A stretch of DNA of 5,244 nucleotides, from assembly GCA_031287585.1 (NCBI GenBank), contig JAITST010000133.1, positions 1-5,244 of the forward strand, given 5' to 3'. The translations under genes were made by a program, and so were the position numbers. Below, piece after piece: positions 1 to 5,244 of this stretch; position 1 is the stretch's first letter; each line of letters begins with the position of its first letter. This DNA is from Planctomycetaceae bacterium. Lineage in GTDB: Bacteria; Planctomycetota; Planctomycetia; Pirellulales; Thermoguttaceae. The notes beneath the pieces are model-generated. The model saw nothing but the letters and a program-made list of their open reading frames with translations, was not told where the DNA came from and did not search any database.

Positions 1-16
1 CTAAAACTTCTGTATT

Positions 17-1564
17 CTACGAAACCGCAAACAGGTCAAACAAGGCGTGATTGATCGGGGCAATCGCGGTGTAAAGTTCGCGGTAAATCGGAAAGACCGC
101 CGCGTATTGTTTCGTGAGATTTTCGTCCGGCTGATACACCGTACTTTCGCGGGCAACACGCTCAAACGCCGTTTCCATATCGCGGTACAATCCCGCTCCC
201 AGCCCCGCAAGAATCGCCGCACCCAACACCGTCGCCTCTTCCACTTCCGGCACACGCACAACACGTCCGAGCATATCGGCTTTGTTCTGCATCCAAAACT
301 TGTTGCGAATCGCTCCGCCAACCACAATCACCTCGCCGCCGTGCGTGCGCGTTCCTTGCTCCATCGTTTCAATCACGTCCATAATTTGATAGCCGAGTCC
401 CTCCAAAACGCTGCGGATCATTTCGGCGTGTGTCGTGCGGGAACTCATTCCGGCAAAAACGCCGCGCGAACGCGGGTCTGCCTGCGGACATTGTGCGCCG
501 TCCAAATGCGGTAAAAACAGCACTCCGCCGCATCCCGGTTTCGCTTTGACCGCCTGCTCGACTATCACCTGCCAATCAAGCGGCGCAGGGTTTTCTGATT
601 TCACTAGCGGCGCGGCAATTTCACGGCGATACCACTCAATCATCTCGCCCGACGGATTGCCGCCCCAAATCATATATTGTTTCGGAAAAAGATACGATTG
701 CGTCGTGATGCCGCTGCGTCCGAGCGGCAAATCAAGCGGCGGCGTATCGGACACAAGACAAACCGTTTCCCAAGTTCCGGTAACGCTCATCACCACGCCG
801 GGGCGAAACGCGCCAACCGGTAACGAACTGCACAAATGATCGTGTCCGCCAAGAAAAACCGGCGTGCCGGCACGAAGTCCGGTCTGTTTCGCCGCCGCGT
901 TTGTGATTTCGCCGATAGAAGTTGTACTCGCAAAAACATCGGGCAAAATTGATTTCGGCAATCCGGCAAGTTCGCACATCGTGTCCGACCAACTTTGTGT
1001 CCGCTGATCAAAGAGCATCGTGCAAGATGCCATACTGTAATCGGTCGCAAACGTTCCGGTGAGACAATGGTTGATGTAATCCTCAATCAGCAGCCATTTG
1101 TCAGTGTTTTTGAAAACCGCCGGTTCGTTCTCTTTGATCCAGAGCATCCGAAGCGCGGAGTTGATCGCCCAAACCGGATTGCCGCTGATGGAGTACGTTT
1201 TGTCCGCCGTAATCGTTTTGATCCACCAGTCGAATTGCGGCTGCGTTCGCGGATCGTGCCACGAAATCAGCGGATAAAGCGGCTCGCCGTTTTCCGACAT
1301 CGGAAGTCCGTCCATTCCCATTCCCGTTACGGCGATTCCTTTCACGTCCGACACATCGGCGATTTGCGACAGCGTCTCGCGGCACGCCGCCGACGTGTCC
1401 GCCCAAAGTACCTGCGGCTCCCAAACCGTCCATTCAGGATGATCGGGGTTCGGATGAAACCGCTGCATCGGACGCGACGCGCGGGCAACCGGATTTCCGT
1501 CCAGATCGTAAAGAATCGCCTTGATCGAAGTCGAACCCAAATCAATACCAAGCAAAAGATTCAT
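17..1564 (-). CDS. FGGY-family carbohydrate kinase, fuculokinase/xylulokinase-like
   Basis: Cytoplasmic ATP-dependent sugar kinase that would phosphorylate a ketose or similar sugar before aldol cleavage or entry to central metabolism. The 515-aa length is normal for the family. Visible: the N-terminal phosphate loop GIDLGSTSIKA (residues 6-16), a GMGMDG sugar-contact motif (81-86), ISWHDPRT (100-107), the LTGTFATDYSMAS segment (168-180), the catalytic-Asp motif GGHDH (D242), SVTGTWE (260-266), and the C-terminal ATP-site glycines VVGGAIRNKFW (414-424). ISWHDPRT and the following stretch resemble E. coli FucK (ISWKCPRT) more than XylB, but the substrate cannot be assigned. The ATG at 1564 is chosen because the phosphate loop starts five residues later and GGGAG lies 6 bases upstream. 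An in-frame extension to 1687 would lie inside the upstream gene. The start overlaps that gene's stop (ATGA). Family confident, substrate not. Confidence 0.95.
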   Translation of the reverse strand: MNLLLGIDLGSTSIKAILYDLDGNPVARASRPMQRFHPNPDHPEWTVWEPQVLWADTSAACRETLSQIADVSDVKGIAVTGMGMDGLPMSENGEPLYPLISWHDPRTQPQFDWWIKTITADKTYSISGNPVWAINSALRMLWIKENEPAVFKNTDKWLLIEDYINHCLTGTFATDYSMASCTMLFDQRTQSWSDTMCELAGLPKSILPDVFASTTSIGEITNAAAKQTGLRAGTPVFLGGHDHLCSSLPVGAFRPGVVMSVTGTWETVCLVSDTPPLDLPLGRSGITTQSYLFPKQYMIWGGNPSGEMIEWYRREIAAPLVKSENPAPLDWQVIVEQAVKAKPGCGGVLFLPHLDGAQCPQADPRSRGVFAGMSSRTTHAEMIRSVLEGLGYQIMDVIETMEQGTRTHGGEVIVVGGAIRNKFWMQNKADMLGRVVRVPEVEEATVLGAAILAGLGAGLYRDMETAFERVARESTVYQPDENLTKQYAAVFPIYRELYTAIAPINHALFDLFAVS

Positions 1565-2490
1565 AATTTGCTCCCATATTTTCGTAACGCGCCGAGCATC
1601 GCCCGATAATTTTCCGGTTTCACGCCGCAGTGAATCGTGTTGCTGGACGAAAGAATCAAACCGCCGGGTCCGCCTTTTTCGATACAAACGCGGACTTCTT
1701 CGGCAACCTGTTCCGGCGTGCCGTTACAAAGATTGCCGGTGCAATCAATGTTGCCTTTGAGACAAATTTGATTGCCGTATTTCGTTTTCATTTCGCCCAT
1801 ATCAAGTTTCGCGCCGGGGTCAATCGGGTCGAGACATTGGATTCCCGCTTCGAGCCAAAGGTCGAGAAACGGTCGAATATCGCCGTCGCAATGTTTGATA
1901 ACAATCAATCCCAGCGAACGATAACCCTGAATGACATCTTTGAATAACGGATAAATCGTTGCGGCATAAACTTTCGGCGAAATGATCGGTCCCGTTGCCA
2001 TGCAAACATCGTCGGTTGTTGCGATGACCTGAATCCCAAACCGCTTGACCGCGAGTTCCGCAAGCGCGAGATTGTAATCGACAACCCGTTTGAGCAGATC
2101 GAGAAAATGCTGTTTGTCAGTAACCATATTCATCAGCGCGTTTTGATAGCCGAGAATATCGCGCATATCCGAAAAACCGTCCCGCAGATTCAGCACCACG
2201 CCCCGATAATCGCCGTACTTCTTGACGGCACGCTCCAGCGTCTTGAACCGCTCCGGTGTGTCAACTTTCGGAAAAACGTAATCCTTTTGATCCGCAATGT
2301 TGGTGATTGGGTGTCCCATCGTGGCGGGAAGGATGTCGCCGGTCAGTCGTTTTTCGATTCCCCATTCGTCGATGTAAGTTTGCTTGTCTTTCCACGTTTT
2401 CGCGTAATCTGCCCGAATGTTGACGGCATCGAGATCGAGCAACTCGGTGACTTCGACCGGATCGGCACTTCCGCAAAGCGACTGCGACAC
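1561..2490 (-). CDS. Uroporphyrinogen decarboxylase (URO-D) family protein, 5' end probably lost
   Basis: TIM-barrel protein of the URO-D/MtaA-MtbA superfamily. Members decarboxylate uroporphyrinogen or move methyl groups to or from corrinoids. Numbered from GTG 2490 (309 aa), visible landmarks are ELLDLDAVNI (16-25), ATTDD (157-161), IKHCDGDIRPFLDLW (198-212), CLDPIDPGAKLDM (219-231), LKGNIDC (244-250) and SSSNTIHCGVKPENY (281-295). The HCDG and GNID segments occupy the positions of the family's HxDG and GGID motifs. No heme genes are nearby. The coupled sugar kinase downstream suggests one of the many URO-D-like proteins of sugar or methyl catabolism. This GTG has no Shine-Dalgarno and is the first standard start after an in-frame TAA at 2566-2568. 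Family-like sequence continues 29 codons upstream, so a protein starting here lacks its first helix and part of the barrel entrance. The family is clear; whether the gene works is doubtful. Confidence 0.85.
   Translation of the reverse strand: MSQSLCGSADPVEVTELLDLDAVNIRADYAKTWKDKQTYIDEWGIEKRLTGDILPATMGHPITNIADQKDYVFPKVDTPERFKTLERAVKKYGDYRGVVLNLRDGFSDMRDILGYQNALMNMVTDKQHFLDLLKRVVDYNLALAELAVKRFGIQVIATTDDVCMATGPIISPKVYAATIYPLFKDVIQGYRSLGLIVIKHCDGDIRPFLDLWLEAGIQCLDPIDPGAKLDMGEMKTKYGNQICLKGNIDCTGNLCNGTPEQVAEEVRVCIEKGGPGGLILSSSNTIHCGVKPENYRAMLGALRKYGSKL
1571..1575 (-). promoter_or_regulatory. Ribosome binding site of the kinase
   Basis: Minus strand reads GGGAG, then six bases, then ATG. It lies inside the 3' end of the URO-D-family gene and supports 1564 as the kinase start. 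With the ATGA overlap it suggests coupled translation. Confidence 0.7.
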
Positions 2491-2577
2491 GGCGGAGTCA
2501 ACGAACCATTCAAATGTCGGAATCCGCTCCGGTGTTTCACGGCGAAGAGCGGCTAATAGGCAATCTTAGGGAGTCAT
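2491..2577 (-). pseudogene. Original N-terminal coding end of the URO-D-family gene, broken by TAA at codon 4
   Basis: In the same frame as the downstream gene, the minus strand from ATG 2577 reads MTP, stop, then DCLLAALRRETPERIP and TFEWFVDSA, running directly into the GTG at 2490. From memory, URO-D/MtbA-type proteins commonly start like MTPRERLLAALRREEPDRVP, so this is the lost N-terminus. The stop is TAA (bases 2566-2568), one base from AAA (Lys). No ATG, GTG or TTG lies in frame between the TAA and 2490. There is no clear Shine-Dalgarno before ATG 2577. The IS end lies about 65 bases upstream. Possible explanations are a genuine nonsense mutation, a sequencing error, or start-site remodelling after the IS insertion. 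Confidence 0.7.
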
Positions 2578-2647
2578 ATTATTTTTTGGGTTGTTTTGTC
2601 TGTGCTGTCGAGAGAACGAATTTTTCATTCAGGGCAATAACTTACTA

Positions 2648-2682
2648 AATTCAGTAGTTTGTAATTTTCAAAATTGATATTG
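2648..2682 (+). repeat. Left terminal inverted repeat of the IS
   Basis: Blocks AATTCAGTAG (2648-2657), TTTTCAAAA (2665-2673) and TATTG (2678-2682) recur in the same order, inverted, at 3551-3584 as AATTCGGTAG, TTTTCAAAA and TATTG. Block matches are 9/10, 9/9 and 5/5. One base of spacing differs between the first two blocks. Confidence 0.65.
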
Positions 2683-2708
2683 GCTGCGCAAGTTCTTTCC
2701 TGTACAAT
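2680..2708 (+). promoter_or_regulatory. Predicted sigma-70-type promoter of the transposase
   Basis: TTGGCT (2680-2685), 17 bases, then TACAAT (2703-2708). The -35 box overlaps the inner edge of the left inverted repeat, a common IS arrangement that lets transposase repress its own gene. It points away from the URO-D operon, so it does not drive that operon. Confidence 0.45.
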
Positions 2709-2737
2709 GGTTGGATTACAACAAACAACCGTTTTTC

Positions 2738-2743
2738 AGGAGG
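2738..2743 (+). promoter_or_regulatory. Strong Shine-Dalgarno of the transposase, sets its start
   Basis: AGGAGG followed by eight bases and ATG 2752. This excludes the longer in-frame start at 2674, which lies upstream of the predicted promoter boxes. Confidence 0.75.
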
Positions 2744-2751
2744 AAGAACTA

Positions 2752-3474
2752 ATGCGTCCGACACGAAATAATTATCAGCAATCGACACAAAAAGTCAAGA
2801 GCAACTTTGCCCTTTGCGTTCAAAAACTTTTTATCGCCGAACTTCACGGCTATAAAATCAACAACAATGTCGTCATCAAAATCATTATATCAGCCCTTTG
2901 TTATTGCGAATCTCTCTTTGCCGTCTGCCGATCCATTGCTGGCAGTCCCACAGCATTACAAATCATTTCAGCAATGAATCGTATTTGCAATGACAATGCA
3001 GTGAAGCCGAAATATCTTATTTCGGATAAAGGAACACAATTTACTTCATCAGAGTTTCGGTCTTGGTGCAACGAAAACGAAATAAAACAACGCTTCGGTG
3101 CTGTCGGCAAACATGGCTCAATAGCGGTAACAGAACGTGTCATCTTGACATACAAAGACGGTTGTACTCGGCGAATACTTGTACTATTATCGAAAAACGA
3201 AATGGTGAATGAAACACGTTTGTTCTTCGATTGGTACAACGAATATCGTCCGCACATGACACTTTCAGGAAAAACGCCGAACGAAGTTTATTACCATCGT
3301 CATCCCGCAAACGCAAAACCGCGAATCGAAACAAGACCGTTAGCAAAACACAAAACTCCCTGTGCCTCGCCGCGAATGTGTATCGCGGGAAGAACAGGAG
3401 CGAAGATAAATGTTCGTCTCGATTTTCTTGAAGGGCGGTTACATTTACCAATTATTAAAGTCGAACGAATCTAA
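2752..3474 (+). CDS. IS transposase (rve integrase core), N-terminal half and first catalytic Asp deleted
   Basis: DDE recombinase that would cut and join IS ends. From about residue 85 to the end (240 aa) it reads like an integrase-core family I recall from Planctomycetes: KPKYLISDKGTQF (85-97), FRSWC (102-106), QRFGAVGKHGSIAVTE (113-128), FFDWYNEYRPH (158-168), GKTPNEVYYHRHPA (173-186), and a C-terminal TGAKINVRLDFLEGR-type strand (215-229). D92 and E128 have the DDE spacing of 35 residues between them. The first 84 residues do not contain the helix-turn-helix or the expected VDHFSR-like first-Asp strand; residues 50-70 (CYCESLFAVC, then SIAG, then SPTALQ) look like collapsed remnants of it. 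Full members are usually over 300 aa. Start set by AGGAGG. It is probably catalytically dead, yet the frame is open to the normal end, so the loss may be recent or the product may act as a regulator. Confidence 0.85.
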   Translation: MRPTRNNYQQSTQKVKSNFALCVQKLFIAELHGYKINNNVVIKIIISALCYCESLFAVCRSIAGSPTALQIISAMNRICNDNAVKPKYLISDKGTQFTSSEFRSWCNENEIKQRFGAVGKHGSIAVTERVILTYKDGCTRRILVLLSKNEMVNETRLFFDWYNEYRPHMTLSGKTPNEVYYHRHPANAKPRIETRPLAKHKTPCASPRMCIAGRTGAKINVRLDFLEGRLHLPIIKVERI

Positions 3475-3550
3475 TTTTATCTGATTGTCAAAGAACAATC
3501 CGCGCTACCACTATGCGCTGATTTCATTATTGGAACGATTTTATCACTCT

Positions 3551-3584
3551 CAATACTATTTTTGAAAAATGTTGCTACCGAATT
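3551..3584 (-). repeat. Right terminal inverted repeat of the IS
   Basis: On the plus strand it reads CAATA (3551-3555), TTTTGAAAA (3560-3568) and CTACCGAATT (3575-3584). This is the inverse of the left repeat with one mismatch inside the blocks and a one-base spacing difference. Confidence 0.65.
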
Positions 3585-3604
3585 CGTGTTAAAATCTGAC
3601 GGTT

Positions 3605-3796
3605 TCAGTGCCTTTCAAAATTCTTGGACAAGGACAGGGACATCCAATCCTTGATTTGTGCATCAGAAAAATCACCATAATACCCTCCAAACAGGCACAA
3701 TAATATACCTGTCAAAAAAACGAGAAGAATTATATGTATAACAATATCGTTATTATTCCAACGAGAAAACATATTTGTCAAATAATTGTTATTCAT
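3605..3796 (-). CDS. Small single-pass membrane protein, candidate immunity-type gene
   Basis: Unrecognised 63-aa protein. Residues 1-16 are Asn-rich and polar, and residues 18-40 form one strong hydrophobic helix (IVIHIILLVFLTGILLCLFGG). A short polar tail DFSDAQIKDWMSLSLSKNFERH follows. It has no cleavable-signal pattern, so it is probably an inner-membrane anchor. Its ATG overlaps the stop of the upstream ORF (ATGA, 3793-3796), and GAGGA lies six bases before the start, so translation coupled to that ORF is likely. Its stop is within about 20 bases of the right end of the IS. If the true IS end lies further out than estimated, this tail could be a fusion product. Small membrane peptides next to toxin fragments are sometimes immunity proteins; that role is inference. 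Confidence 0.6.
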   Translation of the reverse strand: MNNNYLTNMFSRWNNNDIVIHIILLVFLTGILLCLFGGYYGDFSDAQIKDWMSLSLSKNFERH

Positions 3797-4161
3797 CTTG
3801 TTTCCTCATATCCGACAAGAATATAATTGGATGGGATATTTGAGTTACCAAAGATATTGTCATTATCTCTCAATTTTTCTTGTCCGCAATCGGCAAACCA
3901 TCCATTGTCAATGTGCGCAACACTACCATCTTTAAACGTTATTTGCAAAGTACCATGATCATTACTTCGTGCAATAAGTGTTGAATTACTTGAATGTAAA
4001 CCATCTCTTCTGATAAAAACAGTTTTATCAACTCTAAAAATATTCTGCGTGTTTAAACCTTCCTGCGAAAGCCATTTATTCCTTACAACAGCACAATATC
4101 CGTGGCACTGATTTACATCCCCATAACCTGACTTAGGTGTGTTTTGGGCAATATAAAACAA
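3793..4161 (-). CDS. Hypothetical protein without an ATG start, possible orphan toxin fragment
   Basis: Unrecognised open frame of 122 codons. The first usable start is TTG 4161, without a Shine-Dalgarno, and a TAA closes the frame at 4177-4179. There is no internal Met. Features: TPKSGYGDVNQCHGYCAVVRN near the N-terminus with two Cys, FIRRDGL, then a likely beta hairpin GTLQITFKDGSVAHIDNGWFADCG (about residues 70-93). One could imagine a Cys-His hydrolase (NQCHGYC with VAHIDNGW), but this is weak. An ATG at 4189 opens another frame of only 18 residues that ends at 4133. Position behind a toxin/immunity pair, lack of a normal start, and coupling to a membrane peptide suggest a displaced C-terminal toxin cassette that has lost its N-terminal carrier. 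A frameshifted gene starting at 4189 is the alternative. Confidence 0.5.
   Translation of the reverse strand: MFYIAQNTPKSGYGDVNQCHGYCAVVRNKWLSQEGLNTQNIFRVDKTVFIRRDGLHSSNSTLIARSNDHGTLQITFKDGSVAHIDNGWFADCGQEKLRDNDNIFGNSNIPSNYILVGYEETR
3803..3807 (-). promoter_or_regulatory. Ribosome binding site of the membrane peptide
   Basis: Minus strand reads GAGGA, then six bases, then ATG 3796. It lies in the last codons of the preceding ORF and supports 3796 as a real start. It is the only good Shine-Dalgarno in the AT-rich region. Confidence 0.65.
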
Positions 4162-4219
4162 TTGATTTAGTTCTTTTTACAACATCCATTTTGTGATCCA
4201 GATACCCCTAGTTTAGTTG

Positions 4220-4459
4220 TTAACGCAGTTTAGCATTGATATCTACTATTAGATCATTAATTTTTTTTGTAATTTCGTTAGAAATAACATTAGAATTTTG
4301 AATATTTCGTAATGCAGCTATCATCATTGCACACGTTTCAGTACCAGAAAAAGCACCAGTTATCGCATTAGCCAAAAAATCTGCAATTTCTGTTTGGTTG
4401 TCGCTAGTTAAATCAGATATTATCTGATTATATGTTTCAATATGATTTGCGGAGTACAT
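4220..4459 (-). CDS. Small helical protein, candidate immunity protein for the upstream toxin
   Basis: Unrecognised 79-aa protein, predicted almost all helix, acidic in its first half (YNQIISDLTSDNQTEIADF) with a polar C-terminal helix (EITKKINDLIVDINAKLR). No signal peptide or membrane segment, so cytoplasmic. It starts at ATG 4459, 63 bases after the stop of the toxin-like gene and on the same strand, the standard place for an immunity gene. No Shine-Dalgarno is visible before the ATG. The AT-rich spacer contains several TATAAT-like hexamers but no convincing paired promoter boxes, so I do not call one. Role inferred from size and position only. Confidence 0.6.
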   Translation of the reverse strand: MYSANHIETYNQIISDLTSDNQTEIADFLANAITGAFSGTETCAMMIAALRNIQNSNVISNEITKKINDLIVDINAKLR

Positions 4460-4522
4460 ATTTATATTCTTATTGTATAATTATTGTTAAAAAGTACAAA
4501 ATCCAACTTGACCAATTAGTTC

Positions 4523-5244
4523 CTAATTTAATGGAACTCCTGTAGGATATGTTAAAAAACCATCAATTTGAACAGAATCGCGGGGAACAACTACCTCAAC
4601 TGTACCACCTTGATTTTGACCGATACCAGGCGCAGGTCTCGTCACAAAATCTGTTCCAGATCGTAAGTGTCCAATAATCACGAAGTTTGCTGATGTTGCA
4701 TTTTGCGGTGGAATACCCATATTATTTGCATAATTTGGTGTTGTTAAGGGATTATTAAGAGACCAAAACTGTCCCTCGGCTGCGTCGCTTACATCAATTT
4801 TCCCAAGTCTGTATATTGGAACCCCTTCTTCAACAAAAGTTCTTGCGGCAATGGCAACAGTATCATCTGATTGGAAAGCAAGACCTTCATGTGGCAATCC
4901 TTTTGCGTACCTGACCGGTGAAATGTGTTTGATGCCTGCAAGTCCATGTAAACCAAAAGCAGAAGTTGCAATTGTTGTAGCAAGTCGCCAAGTAGCTTGA
5001 TAAAACTTTCCTTCAGCTAGAGAAATCGCAGTTGATACGCCACCGAGAGCAAAGCCAATTGCCCATTCATGAATAGCGGTAATAATTGCAAGAGTCTGAA
5101 CAGTACCTGTTCCAAACATCGCCATATACCAAATAGGACCAGAAATTGCGCCTAAAATAGCCCCTGCTCGTCCCGCATAAGCTCCTGCCATAACAGAATC
5201 CCACCATGATGCCCCTCCTAATCTAGCATCAACAAAACCTATAG
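4523..5244 (-). CDS. C-terminal part of a polymorphic-toxin-like protein with putative ADP-ribosyltransferase-type tip
   Basis: The frame is open to the window edge (about 239 codons visible), so the gene begins outside; Met 5191 is probably internal, since GFVDARLGGASWWDSV precedes it in frame. Visible residues 18-76 are rich in Gly, Ala and hydrophobics (GRAGAILGAISGPIWYMAMFG, ALGGVSTAISLAEG), like the segment before the toxin tip in RHS-type or related secreted toxins. Residues 140-239 look like a compact effector: VPIYRLG (R145), GQFWSLNNP (S161), TPNYANNMGIP (168-178), FVIIGHL (187-193), TRPAPG (201-206), GGTVEVVVP (E216). The YR, then [FW]S, then YA, then GG..E order resembles the R-S-E core of ADP-ribosyltransferase-fold toxins. 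That is pattern inference, not a match I can verify. No RHS repeats or secretion domain are visible, so the carrier is unknown. A 79-aa gene follows, fitting a toxin-immunity pair. Confidence 0.65.
   Translation of the reverse strand, partial: IGFVDARLGGASWWDSVMAGAYAGRAGAILGAISGPIWYMAMFGTGTVQTLAIITAIHEWAIGFALGGVSTAISLAEGKFYQATWRLATTIATSAFGLHGLAGIKHISPVRYAKGLPHEGLAFQSDDTVAIAARTFVEEGVPIYRLGKIDVSDAAEGQFWSLNNPLTTPNYANNMGIPPQNATSANFVIIGHLRSGTDFVTRPAPGIGQNQGGTVEVVVPRDSVQIDGFLTYPTGVPLN

Larger units (their letters stand above)
2645..3587 (+). mobile_element. Small insertion sequence with internally deleted DDE transposase
   Basis: The element is bounded by imperfect inverted repeats (2648-2682 and 3551-3584) and carries a promoter, a Shine-Dalgarno site and one transposase gene on the plus strand. 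At about 0.94 kb it is shorter than I would expect for an IS with a full two-part integrase of this type, in line with the missing transposase N-terminal half. Exact ends are not fixed because I found no clear target-site duplication. It sits at the junction of the GC-rich operon and the AT-rich toxin region. Bases 3475-3550, after the transposase stop, hold only a short GATTGT/ACAATC inverted repeat (3483-3500) and no gene. Confidence 0.75.

Noticed and set aside
995..1609. A 204-codon plus-strand open frame opposite the kinase gene.
   Set aside because: It is Arg-rich, antisense to a clearly conserved FGGY kinase and shows no domain; it is a codon-bias shadow. The same applies to the plus-strand frames at 47-514, 435-839 and 2107-2556.
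1565..1687. A 41-codon N-terminal extension of the kinase to a start at 1687.
   Set aside because: It is Arg-rich, lies inside the URO-D-family gene, and puts the phosphate loop far from the N-terminus; the ATG at 1564 has a ribosome binding site.
2674..2751. A 26-codon extension of the transposase to 2674.
   Set aside because: It begins upstream of the predicted promoter boxes, and AGGAGG lies just before ATG 2752.
2901..3257. A 118-codon minus-strand frame inside the transposase.
   Set aside because: It is antisense to the conserved D92/E128 core and shows no independent features.
3483..3500. GATTGT/ACAATC hairpin after the transposase stop as a terminator.
   Set aside because: The stem is only six AT-rich pairs and no T-run follows.
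4789..4983. A 64-codon minus-strand frame, Leu-rich.
   Set aside because: It is an out-of-frame reading of the toxin-like gene on the same strand.
1..5244. tRNA or rRNA genes, riboswitches, or CRISPR arrays.
   Set aside because: No regularly spaced direct repeats, cloverleaf-like arms or rRNA-like conserved stretches were seen on either strand by eye.

Overview
The window divides into two compositionally different halves separated by a small insertion sequence. Bases 1-2577 are fairly GC-rich (bases 481-540 hold 36 G/C of 60). Bases from about 3600 to the end are AT-rich (bases 4261-4320 hold 13 G/C of 60). The organism cannot be fixed from this piece. The transposase belongs to an integrase-core family that I associate with Planctomycetes and relatives, and a URO-D-family protein beside an FGGY sugar kinase fits the PVC group (Planctomycetes, Verrucomicrobia, Lentisphaerae) or a similar anaerobe. 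This is a tentative inference.

Region 1 (17-2577, minus strand) is a two-gene operon. A URO-D-family protein comes first and an FGGY carbohydrate kinase closest to fuculokinase-type enzymes follows. The two overlap by ATGA, so they are translationally coupled. The pair looks catabolic, not heme-biosynthetic. The URO-D gene appears damaged at its 5' end: the family's N-terminus can be read upstream of the only usable start, but a TAA sits at codon 4 after an ATG.

Region 2 (about 2645-3587, plus strand) is a compact insertion sequence of about 0.94 kb. It has imperfect terminal inverted repeats, its own promoter and Shine-Dalgarno site, and one 240-aa transposase. The transposase keeps the last two residues of the DDE triad (D92 and E128, 35 residues apart) but has lost the N-terminal half, including the first Asp. 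It is probably immobile unless helped in trans.

Region 3 (3605-5244, minus strand) looks like the toxin end of a polymorphic-toxin locus. At the right edge lies the C-terminal part of a large protein with a hydrophobic Gly/Ala-rich segment followed by a C-terminal domain resembling ADP-ribosyltransferase-type toxins. After it come a 79-aa candidate immunity protein, an ORF with no ATG that may be an orphan toxin fragment, and a coupled 63-aa single-pass membrane peptide. The layout (toxin tip, immunity, displaced cassette, second immunity-like gene, then an IS) is typical of toxin-cassette arrays, but every functional call in this region is inference.
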